A DNA stretch of 64,000 nt from Delphinus delphis. Taxonomy: Eukaryota; Chordata; Mammalia; Artiodactyla; Delphinidae. Location: assembly GCF_949987515.2 (NCBI RefSeq), contig NC_082683.1, positions 101,419,918-101,483,917 of the forward strand, given 5' to 3'. Shown piece by piece: positions 1 through 52,630 of the stretch; the first letter of the stretch is position 1; the number at the start of each line of letters is the position of its first letter. The notes under the pieces were generated by a model. That model did no database searches, was not told the origin of the DNA, and was given only the letters and a program-made list of their open reading frames with translations. The translations under genes were made by a program, and so were the position numbers.

Positions 1-514
1 GGACCCACTCAAGGGATGTGTGTGTCTGGGTGTAGCAGGGATTATTGATCAAAAGCTATTCGATAATGACCTGTGACTGGTGACATCATTAACAGAAAGG
101 GCTTCCTGGGCAATACAAACTAGGGCCTGGACAGTACACAACCTTGTTACAGAAGAGACAAGCTCATTTCAACTATGAGATGATGTTCTAAAGAAATATA
201 TTTAAATGATTGTGCATTCTTGATAACACAATGATTTTTTGTTTTATTTTGTTTTCTAGCAGGATGGCCAGATCTCACAGTTCTAATTAGCCTACATTTC
301 TAGTACTGTATAATTGATTACTTGCCTCCAGAATGAAAGGGGAAAGGACATCTTGGCTTAAGCAGTGAAAAGGATTACGAGAAAGTCCCTTGAGTCCATT
401 TTGGGACACCATCTGAAGAAAAGAAATGGAATCCTTTGATTGCTTAATTTAAGGAATTAAATATAGTTTAAATCCTTGGTTTAGCTATAAAAATGGGGTT
501 ATATTTACACTCCT

Positions 515-712
515 TTAAAGTATTTGTGTGACCCTGGGAAAATTACTCGAGGCCTCTGTGCCTCCTTCAGTTACCTCATCTGTAAAATGGGGAAAATAAC
601 AAAACTCATCTCATAAGATCTTTGGAAGGATTAAACGAGACAATACATGCGAAGCATCTAGCATAGTGCACTGGGCACATACCAAACATTCAATAAATAT
701 CAGCTGAAAAAT
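515..712 (+). repeat. MIR SINE fragment
   Basis: The sequence follows the MIR pattern: GTGTGACCCTGGG, a CTCATCTGTAAAATGGGG block, GGATTAAACGAG, then a GGGCACAT and CAATAAAT end. Confidence 0.85.
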
Positions 713-1080
713 TTTAGACCAATAACTAAACAGCACTACTACTTACAGATAGTACTAGTTTAACACTCAGTGCTTCCAGCACAGGAGCAGCATAGCATGA
801 TTTAAACTTAATGCATATTACTCAGGCCTGTAAGAACCAGGGAATTTTCCTGGGCTGGGAAATAGACCACGTTCATGACAGAGCACATTCCTTGGCTATT
901 TGAAAGTTTAGCTTCAAAGATCACTTTGAAAACTCACCTCGCCAGGAACTTATTTGGGCCTGTCTGGATGGCAACATAGCCCCGCTTGGGAAGTGTCTGC
1001 CTTGTTTTGTGAGGCGAAGGGATAAAACTAAGGAGGCCTTGGAAGCACTGTGATCCAACAGTGCTGATCAAACAATTATT

Positions 1081-1700
1081 CACCCATCAGTTCAATAAAT
1101 GAGTATCTACTTCATGCTGAGCAAAGTGCTAGGTGTTGGGGATACAACAGTAAATAAATTCCTTGTCTCCAAGGAGCCTGTGTTTTAGTGAAAGGACAGA
1201 CATACAAATATGTGCTACCATTTAAATGACGAGTGCCAGGATTTGGGGTATACACAAAATGACAGGGGAGCAGAGGGGAAGGGGACCCCTTCGGACCACC
1301 CAGGCAATTGGACAGATGGTGATATTAATCATTTGAACTGGGGCTCCAAGAAGAGGAGGAGGAGACGTTTAGGGGAGAAGGTAATGAGTTTGGCTTTTGT
1401 GGTGTTGTCTGAAGCACTTGTGCAACGTCCAAACCAAGATGTCCAGAAGCAGTTGAATGAGTGAGTCTAAAGCTAAGGAGAGAGGTCAAGGTTAGAGACC
1501 CAGACTTGGAAGTTATTAGCTGATGGGCATGGATGATAAACTGTCTTGGAAGAATGTTAGAGCTGAGTGATCCTGTGGAAGACTAACATTTCAAGGGCAG
1601 GCAGAGGAAGAGGGGCCAGAAAGGAAAACGAAGAAAGAATAGCGAGGAAGAAGAGGCGCCCAGAGATAATGAGCAGAAACAAAACCTCAGGAGAGGATGT
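1081..1700 (+). repeat. Old mammalian interspersed repeat (family not named)
   Basis: It begins with a degenerate form of the block about a size-limited list ending GGTGTTGGGGATACAACAGT, then continues with GATGTCCAGAAGCAGTTGAA and AGGAGAGAGGTCAAGG. The same arrangement recurs at about 49.1-51.1 kb and 55.67-55.95 kb, which shows it is one dispersed family. The short open frame inside it is not a gene. Confidence 0.55.
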
Positions 1701-1732
1701 TCAAGATAGTCTCAGTATTTTCAAAATATAAC

Positions 1733-1738
1733 TTTAAT
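1733..1738 (-). promoter_or_regulatory. CASQ2: Candidate poly(A) signal ATTAAA for CASQ2
   Basis: The minus strand reads ATTAAA here, the commonest variant of AATAAA, about 1.39 kb after the stop codon. I saw no canonical AATAAA on this strand between it and the stop. The position is chosen partly because it fits the known 3' UTR size, so it remains a guess without transcript data. Confidence 0.3.
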
Positions 1739-2070
1739 GACAGAGTTAGTTAGCTACTATTCCATAAAGGATTGCCCTATTTTCAAAGAATTTGCAGTGT
1801 CTTACACGTGTGTTAAAAGATTGAGAAAATAAATTAGAACATTATAATGCACACTTAACACTAAAACTACCGAGCACAATATAACTTTTAGATAGTTCGG
1901 AAGGCACTGAGGGATTTTTTTCAGTGCCTCAGGGTATCATTATGAACTCTAATTATTATTGTTCTGTTCAACTGTGGGAGCACTGATAGATGGAGAGTTA
2001 ATTGCCCTCTGGTTAAACCAACTTTGACTCTGAATGGGAAGGCTGACTAGGAGCAAAAGAGGGGATATGG

Positions 2071-2273
2071 GGGCTTCCCTGGTGGCGCAGTGGTTGAGAG
2101 TCCACCTGTCGATGCGGGGGATGCGGGTTCGTGCCCCGGTCCGGGAAGATCCCACATGCCGCGGAGCGGCTGGGCCCATGAGCCATGGTCGCTGAGCCTG
2201 CGCGTCCGGAGCCTGTGCTCCGCAACGGGAGAGGCCACAACAGTGAGAGGCCCGCGTACCACAAAAAAAAAAA
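2071..2273 (+). repeat. CHR-type cetacean SINE in CASQ2 3' UTR
   Basis: A near full-length copy opens with GGGCTTCCCTGGTGGCGCAG and keeps the pol III B-box-like GGTTCGTGCCC near 2127. It ends in a run of about 16 A. A possible target duplication AAAAGAGGGG is seen at 2055-2064 and after the tail, but it does not abut the element cleanly. Confidence 0.95.
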
Positions 2274-3122
2274 AAAAAGAGGGGGTTTATCAGGATCCCA
2301 GCTCAGGCTAGGATGCCAGCTGACCCAATCAGAGACCTAAAGCCATCAGAAAGAATTAAAACAAACCCCTGTGTGTCTATGCAAGACGGTCACCTAGAGG
2401 GAAGTTCAGAGAGCAAATCAACCTCCCATCCCAGTATCCTAATATACTAGAAATGATGGTGACATCAGTACACATGTTTTTCAAGACCTGCCTCTCAATA
2501 GCCATCCAAAGGTTTGGATGTGAGTTCATAATGGTCTGACCTACACTTAAAATAAGTTTAACAGAAGCAAGAGAAGCTGATTTATAAACTTGTTTCCAAG
2601 CCTGAGGCTTCCCTAAGAGGGATCCTCTTGGCTTTAGGAGGGATCCTAACTGACGTTGTAGGCATGGGGGCTACGTGGATTGTGTGTCTTCCTCGGGCTC
2701 TGGGTATAAGGTCACACCACGCTTGTGAGTTAGCAAGCTGTGAATTCTGTTACCGCCATAGTCAAAGACAACAGGTAAATTTGAGTCAAGGTGTTTGGGG
2801 ATTGCTCGCCCCAGACTGCCAGATTCGGGCACTGCCATGGCCACTGGTGATCTGGCAAAGAACGAGAGTTTTTTCATGACAATCAAGACCGTCGACATGG
2901 GAAAAATTCCCCACTGTTCTTGCTGAGGGGGATTGCTGGATTTAGAAAGGCATTTGCTGAGTTGCACATCTCCTGGTGAGAAGGAGGTGGGAAAAGAGAT
3001 GTTGGAAAAGGGAAAGGAGCTGGCTGGACGTGGGCCAGGGCTGCTCGCGGCTACCTTGTGCTGTCTGCATGGGGGTGGGTAGCTGTGCTTCTGTTTTCAT
3101 GAAAATCAGCTGGAGTTGGGGG

Positions 3123-43964
<40,842 letters not shown>

Positions 43965-44799
43965 TCAAGATCAGAAAGACTGTAGAAAATACCACGGGAT
44001 ACTATGTTGATATGTTGACAAGAGGATTTTCCTCCATACTTCCTGTTACTCTGTGACCAGTTCAAGCAGCAATGTAGGGGTTCTATGCTTATGCCCTCAG
44101 GAGAAGGATGATTCAGTAGAATTCTGAGAAGGAAGGAGAGAAAAGTATAAGGACCAGATCTAAGATATAAGGTTTGGAAGACCTTGTCGCACACCCTTCT
44201 CTGCCCTCCGGGTAGATAAAATTTGAATTGGGAGACAGCAGGATCAGAAAGGAAGCAAAAAGTACTAGATACCCACCGATACCTAACATGGGGCCTGGAG
44301 CCCATCACAGCTACCAAATGAACCTTGGGTTCGGTGGGGTCTCAAAAGATGCCAGATAGGCTGAGGGACCTTAGGACAAAGGAGACCTGTGACCCCAGTA
44401 CCCAAGATAATCCTCAAGTCCCTCCACCCCGTGGGCTTGAGGAGTAAGAATGCCCATTGAGTGTATCTGGTAAAAAGACCAGAGGCAGCCTCTGAAGTTT
44501 TCCTGCTTCCAGTTGAGAGGAAGAACTATCAGAGTACCTGGGTGGAAGTATAGCCCCGAAGGTGAAGAGGATACAACAGTGTCAGGTTGTTGTAAACTAC
44601 TCTGGGTGGACACCAGCCTAGATGATGACACCAAACACAAGACTGACATCATGTTAAGCTCCCTGAAACTTAGATATAAGGAAGTAGGGAGACCGTCAGT
44701 TGCCTGAGATCTAATTCCTGCCATCTGGCTGAATGGAAGCTTAAAATAGAATAGAGTGGAGAAGCTACCAAAAAGATCGTGTAATACTAATATTACATT

Positions 44800-46170
44800 T
44801 CTTTATTTACAATTTAAAAAAAAATAATTGTAGATAAACATGCAGTTGTAAGAAATAATACAGAGAGATCCCTCGTACATTTTACCCAGTTTGCTCCAAA
44901 GTAACGTCTTGGAAAACTATAATACAATATCAAAACTGGATATTGGCATTTATATAGTAAAGAGGCAGAACATAACCAAGAGGATCCCTCATGTTGTCCT
45001 TTTATAGTCACATCCACTTGCTTCCACCTTCATCCCTTCCCTAACCCTTGGCAACCACACCTTCATCTCTTCCCTCACCTTTGGCAACCACTAATCTGTT
45101 CCCCATTTCTTTTCATTTCAAGAATGTTATATAAGTTGAATCATATAATATGTAACCTTTTGTGTTGGTCTTTTTTTTACTCATCATATTGCTCTGGAGA
45201 TTCATCCAGATTCTTGTGTATATTAATAGATCATTCTTTTGTATTACTGAGCAGTATTTCCGTGGTACGGAGGTACCACAGTTTCTTCAATTATTCACCC
45301 ATTGGAGGACATCTGGGCTGTTTCAAGTTTTTGGCTATTATGCATAAAGCTGCTATAAACATTCATGTACAGTTTTTTGTGTGAAGGTTAGTCTTAATTT
45401 CTTTACGATAAATACTCAGGAGTGAGATTGCTGGGTTGTATCATAATTGCATAGTTTTTAAAGAAACTGCTGATTGTTTTCCTGAGTGGCTGTACCACTT
45501 TACATTCCCAACAGCAATGTAGTGATGAGAGATCCAGTTTTTCTGCATCCTTACCAACATTTGGTATTGTCACTAATTTTCATTTTAGCTGTTCTAATAG
45601 ATGTGTGGTGATATCTCGTTACAGTTTTAATGCATTTCGCTAATGGCTAATGATGATGAACTTATTTGCCATCAGTAAACTGTCTTCCATGAAATACCTG
45701 TTCACGTCTCTTGTCTATTTTCCAAATAGATTACTTTTGGTAGTTGAGTTTTGAGAGCTCTTTAAATATTAGTCCTTTGTTGGATATGTGGTTTACAAAT
45801 ATTTTCTCCGACTCTGTAGCTTATCTTTTCATCCTCCTAATGGGGTCTTTCACAGAACAAAAGTTTTTAATTTTGATGAAGTCATATTTATCAGTTTTTC
45901 CATTTATGGACTGTGCTTTTGGTGTTAAGTCTAAGAACTCTTTGCCTAATCCCGTATCCTGAAATTTTTTTCTAATTTTTTCCTAAAAGTTTTAGGTTTT
46001 TTTTTTTGTTTGTTTGTTTGTTTGTTTTGTTTTGTTTCCCATGGCTTTCAGGATCTTAGTTCCCTGACCAGGGATTGAACCTGGGCCATGACAGTGAAAG
46101 TGCTGAGTCCTAACCACTAGCCTTCCAGGGAACTCCCTAAAAGTTTTAGAGTTTTAAGTTCCTCTAAGGC
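44800..46170 (-). repeat. Large old L1 fragment, minus strand
   Basis: The plus strand shows antisense L1 phrases in order: AGTGAGATTGCTGGGTTGTA, ACTTTACATTCCCAACAGCA, CTGCATCCTTACCAACATTT, GTGTGGTGATATCTC and GGATATGTGGTTTACAAATA. It covers the end of ORF2 and the 3' region. All frames are broken. A younger SINE is inserted at 45996-46135. Confidence 0.9.
45996..46135 (-). repeat. Short tRNA-derived SINE inside the old L1, minus strand
   Basis: It carries TTTGTTTG repeats in the tail and the inverted B box GGGATTGAACC, and ends CTTCCAGGGAACTCC. The target duplication CCTAAAAGTTTTAG is at 45982-45995 and 46136-46149. Confidence 0.93.
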
Positions 46171-46625
46171 TAAGGATATTGGGCGGAAGCGCAGACAGCT
46201 GCTCTGTGGAGTGCCTCTGGTGATGGCGGGGGTTGGGGGGGTGGACACGACACAGATAACAAATGACACCCGCACCCCTCAGGCGGTTTTCTCTTCTTTC
46301 TTAGATTTTGACTGAGACTAGGAAAGGCTTAGGATGAAAGGTATCATCAGTGTTTAGATTATGACTCATCTTGAGCGTCCCTGTAATGCTTAAACAGGTC
46401 TTTCTGCGAAGTCACTTGGCTTTAGTCTATTGCATTCAATTTATCAGACAAGGTTATTTTTGAATGAGTTTTCTGGTTTTCAGTGTAAGCCACTCTGTCC
46501 TATTTAGTGCTATCAAAACCTTAACTTAAATGCTCCCTTTCTATCATTAAAAATTAATGATGATGAGACCTGATGGCTTTGTGATATTAGTAAGTTTCCC
46601 AACTCCTAAAGCATGAGCCTCTAAC

Positions 46626-46820
46626 AGTGGTTCTTCAACTTCTGTGTGCATAAGAATCACCTGGAGCACTGGTTAAAATGGGGCTTCTGGGCTTCAGCAC
46701 GGGAAAGTAGAGAATAGAGCTGGGGTGGAACTCAAGTGTCTACATTTTCATAAACCACGCTACCAAGCCCCAGGATTCTGACGCAGCAGATCCCGTACCA
46801 CACTCCGGAAAACGGCTATA
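46626..46820. mobile_element. hAT-like (MER5-type) element
   Basis: The head CAGTGGTTCTTCAACTTCTG, CATAAGAATCACCTGGAGCA, and AGCCCCAGGATTCTGACGCA match a common old mammalian hAT element. Confidence 0.75.
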
Positions 46821-48132
46821 AATGCTTGTCAGTTCATCCAAAAGTGCTTGGCATAATATTTTCCAGCTGTGACCCACGGGCCATGCTGAGCCCTGTTGGC
46901 CACTTCACCTTAAGTGTAGGAGAGAAATATTAATAATAGTAAGAATATTAGAGATTAACTGAGAATTAAACAGAGAATTTAACTCTGACCTCTCCTAGAC
47001 ATACGTCACCACATTTTATTGGTTTCTTAGGTAGATGCCAATGTGTGCCTTTCCTAGGCTTGTAAAGCATGCCCTTCTCTTACCTTATTGGTATTTATAT
47101 GTGACATTTGAAGATGTATGAGTGGAAGGTGCTAGCTCAGGGAAACTCAGTTCTGTTTTTCTGCTTTTCTGTTTAAGCACAGCCAATTATCGTCCTAGGC
47201 ACGGATGGATAGACAGAGCTGGCAGTCGCAGATGGCCCAGGAACCTGTGCTAGCTGACGCCTGCCCACCTTCTCCTTGGTACCCTTACACACAATCCCTG
47301 CGGCGTCCTGTCACTCTCGCCTCCCACGGCGATTAGGCCCAAAGCCTGCCCACTTGAGCTCTGTCATCACTTCCATCAGCCCCAGCAAGCACCCTTCTTG
47401 GGCCTAGGTCAAGGGTGGCCAGGGCTGGCAGCCACCCAAGAGAGAGCAGTGAGATGGATGGGGGAGAAGGGCTGTGGCGAAAGACTGGGAACTTCTGGGC
47501 TGACTCCTAACATGACCGTTCTCTCCAGGATCAAGAACCCCTGCTGGGCTGATGGGGCTGGCCAGACACTGTCTGCCTCTCCCACTTGGCTTCATCTCCA
47601 CCTTTGCTCTGGTCCTAGATTTCCAGCTCCTAGTTTCCATTCTCTTGCACCACAATCCCACCGGGCTCACTCCAGGTGCTGCCAGCCTGGCCTTGGCTGC
47701 AAAGCCCAGCTCCAGACTCATCTTTGAGTCCAGCCTCGTTTTTGTGAATTCCAATAGCCCATTACAGGGACACAGCACTCTGGCTCTTATTCTGCAATCA
47801 CTAGGGTTCTGTATTGTGCATCTTTCCTCCCTAAGGAGAAAAAGCCCATTTTGTGCTTCTTCTGTATCTCATATAGTTCCTTAGAGACACTCAGCATACT
47901 TTGGATGAATGAATGGACTGGCCCAAGTACTTCAAAAGTTTAAGAGGCTTTTGAGCCAAAGGGCGAAGAGAAAATTGTTACCAATTACAGTGATTAAAAT
48001 TTACAACCATGAGGAGGAGAAAAGATAGAGTCAATATGTTTCCTAAATTCCCAGAAAACTGGAATACTCTTTTCAGATCGGACTCCAGTTTTCTCCTGTT
48101 GACTTATAATCTTTCCCCTGCTGGTTTTGTCT

Positions 48133-48164
48133 GGTTGGTTGGTTGGTTGGTTGGTTGGTTGGTT
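48133..48164. repeat. (GGTT)8 tetranucleotide repeat
   Basis: Eight perfect GGTT units, flanked by CTGGTTTTGTCT and ACTTCTCGG. The short open frames that contain VGWLVGWL are products of it. Confidence 0.97.
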
Positions 48165-48404
48165 ACTTCTCGGATGGTCTTGCCTCTTGTCCATCCTAGA
48201 GAATGGGGTTGTCTCATCATTCGGTACATGCAGCCGCTGGGCATTGGTGCAGTGCTCATTCTTTCCAAGAACATTAGGATTTGCTTTGACCATTGCTGAT
48301 TCTTTTGAGTACAAAAATAACTTTATATAAAAAAGTTATATTAAATAATATGCATAACTCAGTAGTAAAAATGTGGATATTCATAGTATGTCCTTTCTCT
48401 TTTT

Positions 48405-48731
48405 TTTAATAAATTTATTGATTATTTTTTGGCTGTGTTGGGTCTTCTTTGTTGTGCATGGGCTTTCTCTAGTTGCAGCGAGCAGGGACTACTCTTTGCT
48501 GCGGCTCACAGGCTTCTCATTGTGGTGGCTTCTCTTGTTGTGGAGCACGGGATCTAGGCACGCGGGCTTCAGTAGTTGTGGCTCGCGGGCTGTAGAGTGC
48601 AGGCTCAGTAGTTGTGGCACCCGGGCTTAGCTGCTCCGCGGCATGTAGGATCTTCCGGGACCAGGGCTCGAACCCGTGTCCCCTGCATTGGCAGGTGGAT
48701 TCTCAACCACTGTGCCACCAGGGAAGCCCCC
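48405..48731 (-). repeat. Long CHR-type SINE, minus strand
   Basis: Contains several GTTGTGGCT-like units, then the inverted head AACCCGTGTCCCCTGCATTG and CCACCAGGGAAGCCC. The target duplication TGTCCTTTCTCTTTTT is at 48389-48404 and 48732-48747. Confidence 0.95.
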
Positions 48732-48845
48732 TGTCCTTTCTCTTTTTAAATTTTGCATTGTATAGGTATTTATTGTACCATTGTTACCTCTGTAATGATG
48801 TGGTAGAAATAGATCTCAGCTTTAAATGAATAAATGACCCAGGAA

Positions 48846-49052
48846 TCCTAGTGGTTAAGAGTACACAGCTTGGCATCAGAGACCTGGATTCCTGACTTGG
48901 TCATAAGTGCTCACTCTTCTGTAAAATATGGGCAATACCAATATCTATTTCATAAGGCTGTTTTGAAGAAGATTAAATGAGATAATGTGTAAAGTTCTTG
49001 ACACAGTTTTTGGCATGCAGTAAGTGCTTAATAAGTGTTATATTTTCTTCTT
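48846..49052 (+). repeat. MIR SINE, nearly complete
   Basis: CTAGTGGTTAAGAGTACACA, GGCATCAGAGACCTGGATTC, AAGATTAAATGAGATAATGT and CAGTAAGTGCTTAATAAGTG follow the MIR consensus. Confidence 0.92.
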
Positions 49053-49136
49053 ACTATTCTGACAGCTGGATAGGGTTCTGAACCTTGTACTAATTCAGAA
49101 ATACCAAAGCCTAACATATTGGGATGGAAAAAGAAC

Positions 49137-49384
49137 AATAATTATTAATTGAGGACCTACCGTGATCAAGGTTCCTTGCTAAACAAAAGTGTAAGACACA
49201 TTCCAGAGTCAAGGACCTTGTGATTTCATTAGGGAGGAAGCTAATGAAAAATTAGCTGGTAAGTGTTAAAGGACTAGGACAGAAAATAAGGTCTATGGAG
49301 ACAGAGCAAGAGAGCTCGTGGGCAAGGAGGTCAAATCCTACAGAGCTTCATAAGCTATGATAAGGAGTATAGATTTAATTTCTA
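49137..49384 (+). repeat. Old interspersed repeat, left part
   Basis: GGACCTACCGTGATCAAGGT, AGGACCTTGTGATTTCATTA, then TCCTACAGAGCTTCATAAGC and ATGATAAGGAGTATAGATTT match the family seen at 1.08-1.7 kb and 55.67 kb. It is interrupted by the L2 end that follows. Confidence 0.6.
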
Positions 49385-50025
49385 TGCACTCAAGATGAAA
49401 TCCAAAATCCCTAACATAGCCAGCAATGCCCTGCACGGTTTGGCCTGCCTGCCTCTCCAGCCTCATTTGGGGCCACTCTGCCTCTTACTTAAACACACTC
49501 GTCTTCAGCTGCTCAAAACAGCAAATTCTTTCCTGAATCAGGAGGTCTTTCCACAGGATCACCTCGTTCAGCTCCCGTGTCCTAGACCAAGACATGGGCC
49601 ACAGCTGCCCACAGGGATGCCTGGTTGTATTCACACAAAGACACTCAACATGCTCTGCTTCTGTGCATGCCCTTCCCTCTTCCTAAAAGATCTTTCCCTC
49701 CACTCTTTGCCAACTCCTATTTCTCCTTGAAGTCTGCACATAATGTCAGTTGCTCAAAAGGCATTTCCTGACTCCCAGTCTGAATTGGGTGCCCTTTCTA
49801 CACTTGTCCATAGCGCCCTGTGCTTTCCCTTCACAGCCCTTTCTCAGTTTGTAAGTACACGTTCACGTATACGATCATTTGTCTATCAACTATCCACGTG
49901 CAAGCCTGTAAGCTCCATGTCCCTGTCTGCTTTTCTCCATATACTATCTCCAGCACCCAGTACAGTACCTGAGCAGAGGAGAGCTCAAAAATATTAGTTT
50001 ATTAAATAAATGAATGGAAGAAAGA
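49385..50025 (+). repeat. L2 LINE 3' region
   Basis: AAATCCAAAATCCCTAACAT, CTTGAAGTCTGCACATAATG, GTAAGCTCCATGTCCCTG and AGCACCCAGTACAGTACCTG lead to an end with TTATTAAATAAATGAATGG. The open frames across it are not conserved genes. Confidence 0.8.
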
Positions 50026-51110
50026 GGGGAGACCAGCTAGACCTTGAAACAGGAGGAGTGTCTGGATAAGCAGAGGAGAGCAGCAAAGACATCCAAGGAA
50101 GAAAAAGCAGCAGAAATAGGTGAAGGTTTGGAGGGGCAGATGCACAGTGTGAGTGTAAGAGAAGAGGCTTCTGTCCTCGAGCAGAGGGCTTCTCAGGGGA
50201 GCTGAAAGGCGTCGTGTATTTAAGGCATGTTAGAAAAAGAGCACATAGGACTTGGAATATTAGGACTAGCGGTTCCGATCTGGGAGATGTTTGAGTAGAA
50301 GAACAATATGGCTAATTTGAGTTCGGAGAGGGTTGATCTAAGGGCGTAGACCAGACAGATAGAAAGGAGAGTAGAATCGAAGGCGACCGGTTGGGAGACT
50401 GAGTGGGAGAAGACTGGTCTCCAGCTAAGGCAGCCCATGAAGTAACTTGTGAGGTAATGTTAGAGGTTGAGAATCATTCAGACCTGGTAACTATTTCATG
50501 ACTTTGGAGAAGCTGCGGGGAACCAAGGAGAGAAGGAGGCAAGATGATTCCAGGGTCTCCAGCCAGGGAACAGAGTGAAGGGCAAACAGAGATGTCAGGA
50601 GGGCATGCCAGAACCACGAGCCAGCTTCTCAGCTTGGATTTATATGCAATGAGTTCACGGGCATGGAAATCCAGCCAAGAGCTGGAGGTGCCAACCTGGG
50701 GCTTGGGGGAGAGCTCCTGAAGGCACTGTGCAAGTTAGGGGTGAAGGAGTGAGGAGAGTGTACGAGAAAACCACAGGGTCCAGGACTGGCCACCTTGTAG
50801 GAGGTGAGAGAAGGAGGCTGTGTGGAGGCCGAGAGGTCTGTGGGAGAAGTAGGAGACCAAGGAACACAGTCTCGTGACTCCGAAGTCATGAGAAGCTTGA
50901 GAACGAGCAGGTGGTCAGATCAAGTGTTGCAGGGAGTCACAGAGATGGGACCACTGTGAGGTCTCTCCTTTCAGGATAGTAAGACATGGGTGACCTTTAG
51001 CGGGGAGCTGGGACAGAAGCCAAAGCAGTGAGAGTGTGGCCGACGAGTGGGTGGCAAGGACACATTAGAGCAGATGTGGATCACTTGGTCAAAAAGTTTG
51101 CCACGAAGGG
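50026..51110 (+). repeat. Old interspersed repeat, right part (probable)
   Basis: GAGACCAGCTAGACCTTGAA, GAGGCAAGATGATTCCAGGG and AAGTTTGCCACGAAGGGAAG resemble later parts of the same old family as at 49137, in the same direction. The match is weak and the boundaries are rough. Confidence 0.4.
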
Positions 51111-51964
51111 AAGGGGATACTAACACAGCAGCGCCAGGGGACACGTTCCCTTTGGCCTCAGAGGACAGGACATGCAAGATGCCCTCTCTGTCTATGTGTG
51201 TCCCTCCAAGTCCAGTCCCTTTGTGGGACATCTCAGCCCTAAACCAAGGACGGACAGGAAGAAAGATACATTTGTACCACTTCCCAAGAATGGTCTTCCT
51301 GGAGGAGAAAGACTGATTTGTTTCATGGTCAGAGGAAGCTGGGGAGGCACGCGGTAGCAGAGACAAGGGAGTGTTTACTTATTAAAGGGAGCTGAGGGGG
51401 GGGTTACTTTCTGCAGGGTCAAGAATCTGAAAAAAATCAAGGGCTGAGAAATTTGGGGGAAAATGTCACAGATCTTTGCTCCAAGTGAATGTCCCTCAGG
51501 CCAGTCATTAAAAATACCCTGGCTGCAACCCTGGTCTTTCCACGTAAGCCAAGAGCCAAACAGCTCTTTTCACCCACTGTCCCTGATACCATCTGGCCAC
51601 ACGTCAAGCAATTCAACTACTGTTTGTGTCCTCCCCTGAAACCGGAGAGCTGACGTTCATCTCTCGTAATCTGTCACTTTCCACCGCCCTCAGATGAGGC
51701 CCGGGCTATGTATAGCTGGGGGGTTGGCACATGATGTGTCCATGCTAGAGGCAGGCAAGGGAATGGAACGGCTATTTTATGAGATTCAAGTGAACATGGG
51801 GGCCTCTTGGGGCTGGACTGGGAGGCTTCTAAAAGAGCCTTGAGGGAAAGGGAGGCTGTTGATTGTTTTTATTAGCACTTTGGGGCTATCACCTTGGTCA
51901 AGGCCAAGGAAAAGACCCAGAGGTCATTGCTATGTATTCTTTCCACTCCACCACATTGAGAAGC

Positions 51965-52228
51965 AGTATAACAACAACAATAAAAATAGCGTCTATTGAG
52001 TGCTTGCTATATGCCAGATACTGCTCCAACACCTTACATGAATTATCTTATCGAATCTTCACAAAACCCACATGAAGTAGAAGTTTGAGATGAGGAAATA
52101 GAGGCACAGAGAGGTTAACCAACTTGCCTGGGCACACAGCCACACAGCGTTTAAGTGACACAGCTGGGATTCCAACCCTGACACTCTGGCTCCAGGGCCC
52201 AAGCTTTCATCCATTACATTACATTCCC
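51965..52228 (-). repeat. MIR SINE, nearly complete, minus strand
   Basis: TTGAGTGCTTGCTATATGCC, GAGGCACAGAGAGGTTAACC, AACTTGCCTGGGCACACAGC and CAGCTGGGATTCCAACCCTG are reverse MIR in order. Confidence 0.93.
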
Positions 52229-52234
52229 TTCATC

Positions 52235-52345
52235 TGGGCCTCAGAGGGACCTGGGCCCGAATCCTGGCTCTGCCACTTATCAGGTATGAGACTCTGGGCA
52301 GGTCACAACTTCTCTGATTTCAATTTTCTAATCTGAAAATGCGAG
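52235..52345 (+). repeat. MIR SINE fragment
   Basis: GAATCCTGGCTCTGCCACTT followed by GACTCTGGGCAGGTCACAAC is the MIR head and core. Confidence 0.88.
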
Positions 52346-52436
52346 ATCTAATTCTTGCAGGAGTAACATGTATGCAAGTGCTTATGAATGTTTGTTCCCT
52401 AGAAATTCACTATAGGGCAACCTCATTACCCAAGCC

Positions 52437-52630
52437 GGTGGTTCTTGAATCTGAGCCCGCGTCAGCATTACCTGGAGGGAAGCCTTGTAAAAACCCAGAT
52501 TGCTGGGTCCAACCCAGAATTCCTAATTCGGCAGACCTGGGATGGGACCTACGAGTGTGCATGTCTGACTAGGTCTCAGGAGACGCTCATGCTGCGGGTC
52601 CTGGGTCCACACCCTGAGAACCACCGCCTT
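52437..52630. mobile_element. hAT-like (MER5-type) element
   Basis: It begins GGTGGTTCTTGAATCTGAGC and ends CACCCTGAGAACCACCG, inverted ends. Inside are TACCTGGAGGGAAGCCTTGT and CCAGATTGCTGGGTCC. No coding sequence. Confidence 0.85.

Larger units (their letters stand above)
1..1714. other. Flank beyond the CASQ2 3' end; no gene seen
   Basis: No coding exon is recognisable on either strand. It holds a MIR fragment and, from about 1081, an old interspersed repeat. The remainder (1-514 and 713-1080) shows nothing I recognise. In other mammals the next gene in this direction is VANGL1, whose 3' end faces that of CASQ2, so the left edge may be close to the VANGL1 3' UTR. I cannot identify VANGL1 sequence here. 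Confidence 0.5.
1715..3122 (-). other. CASQ2: Probable CASQ2 3' UTR (extent inferred)
   Basis: Sequence directly after the CASQ2 stop codon. The end is inferred from the ATTAAA hexamer at 1733-1738. This would make a 3' UTR of about 1.4 kb, or about 1.2 kb without the inserted SINE, close to the size usual for mammalian CASQ2. No open frame or RNA structure was recognised. A cetacean SINE lies in it, in antisense orientation to the gene. Confidence 0.45.

Noticed and set aside
1..500. VANGL1 3' UTR at the left edge
   Set aside because: Expected from gene order in other mammals, but nothing in the sequence identifies it.
44800..46170. Possible active L1 or reverse transcriptase gene
   Set aside because: Only the 3' part is present, every frame is broken, and it is cut by a SINE.
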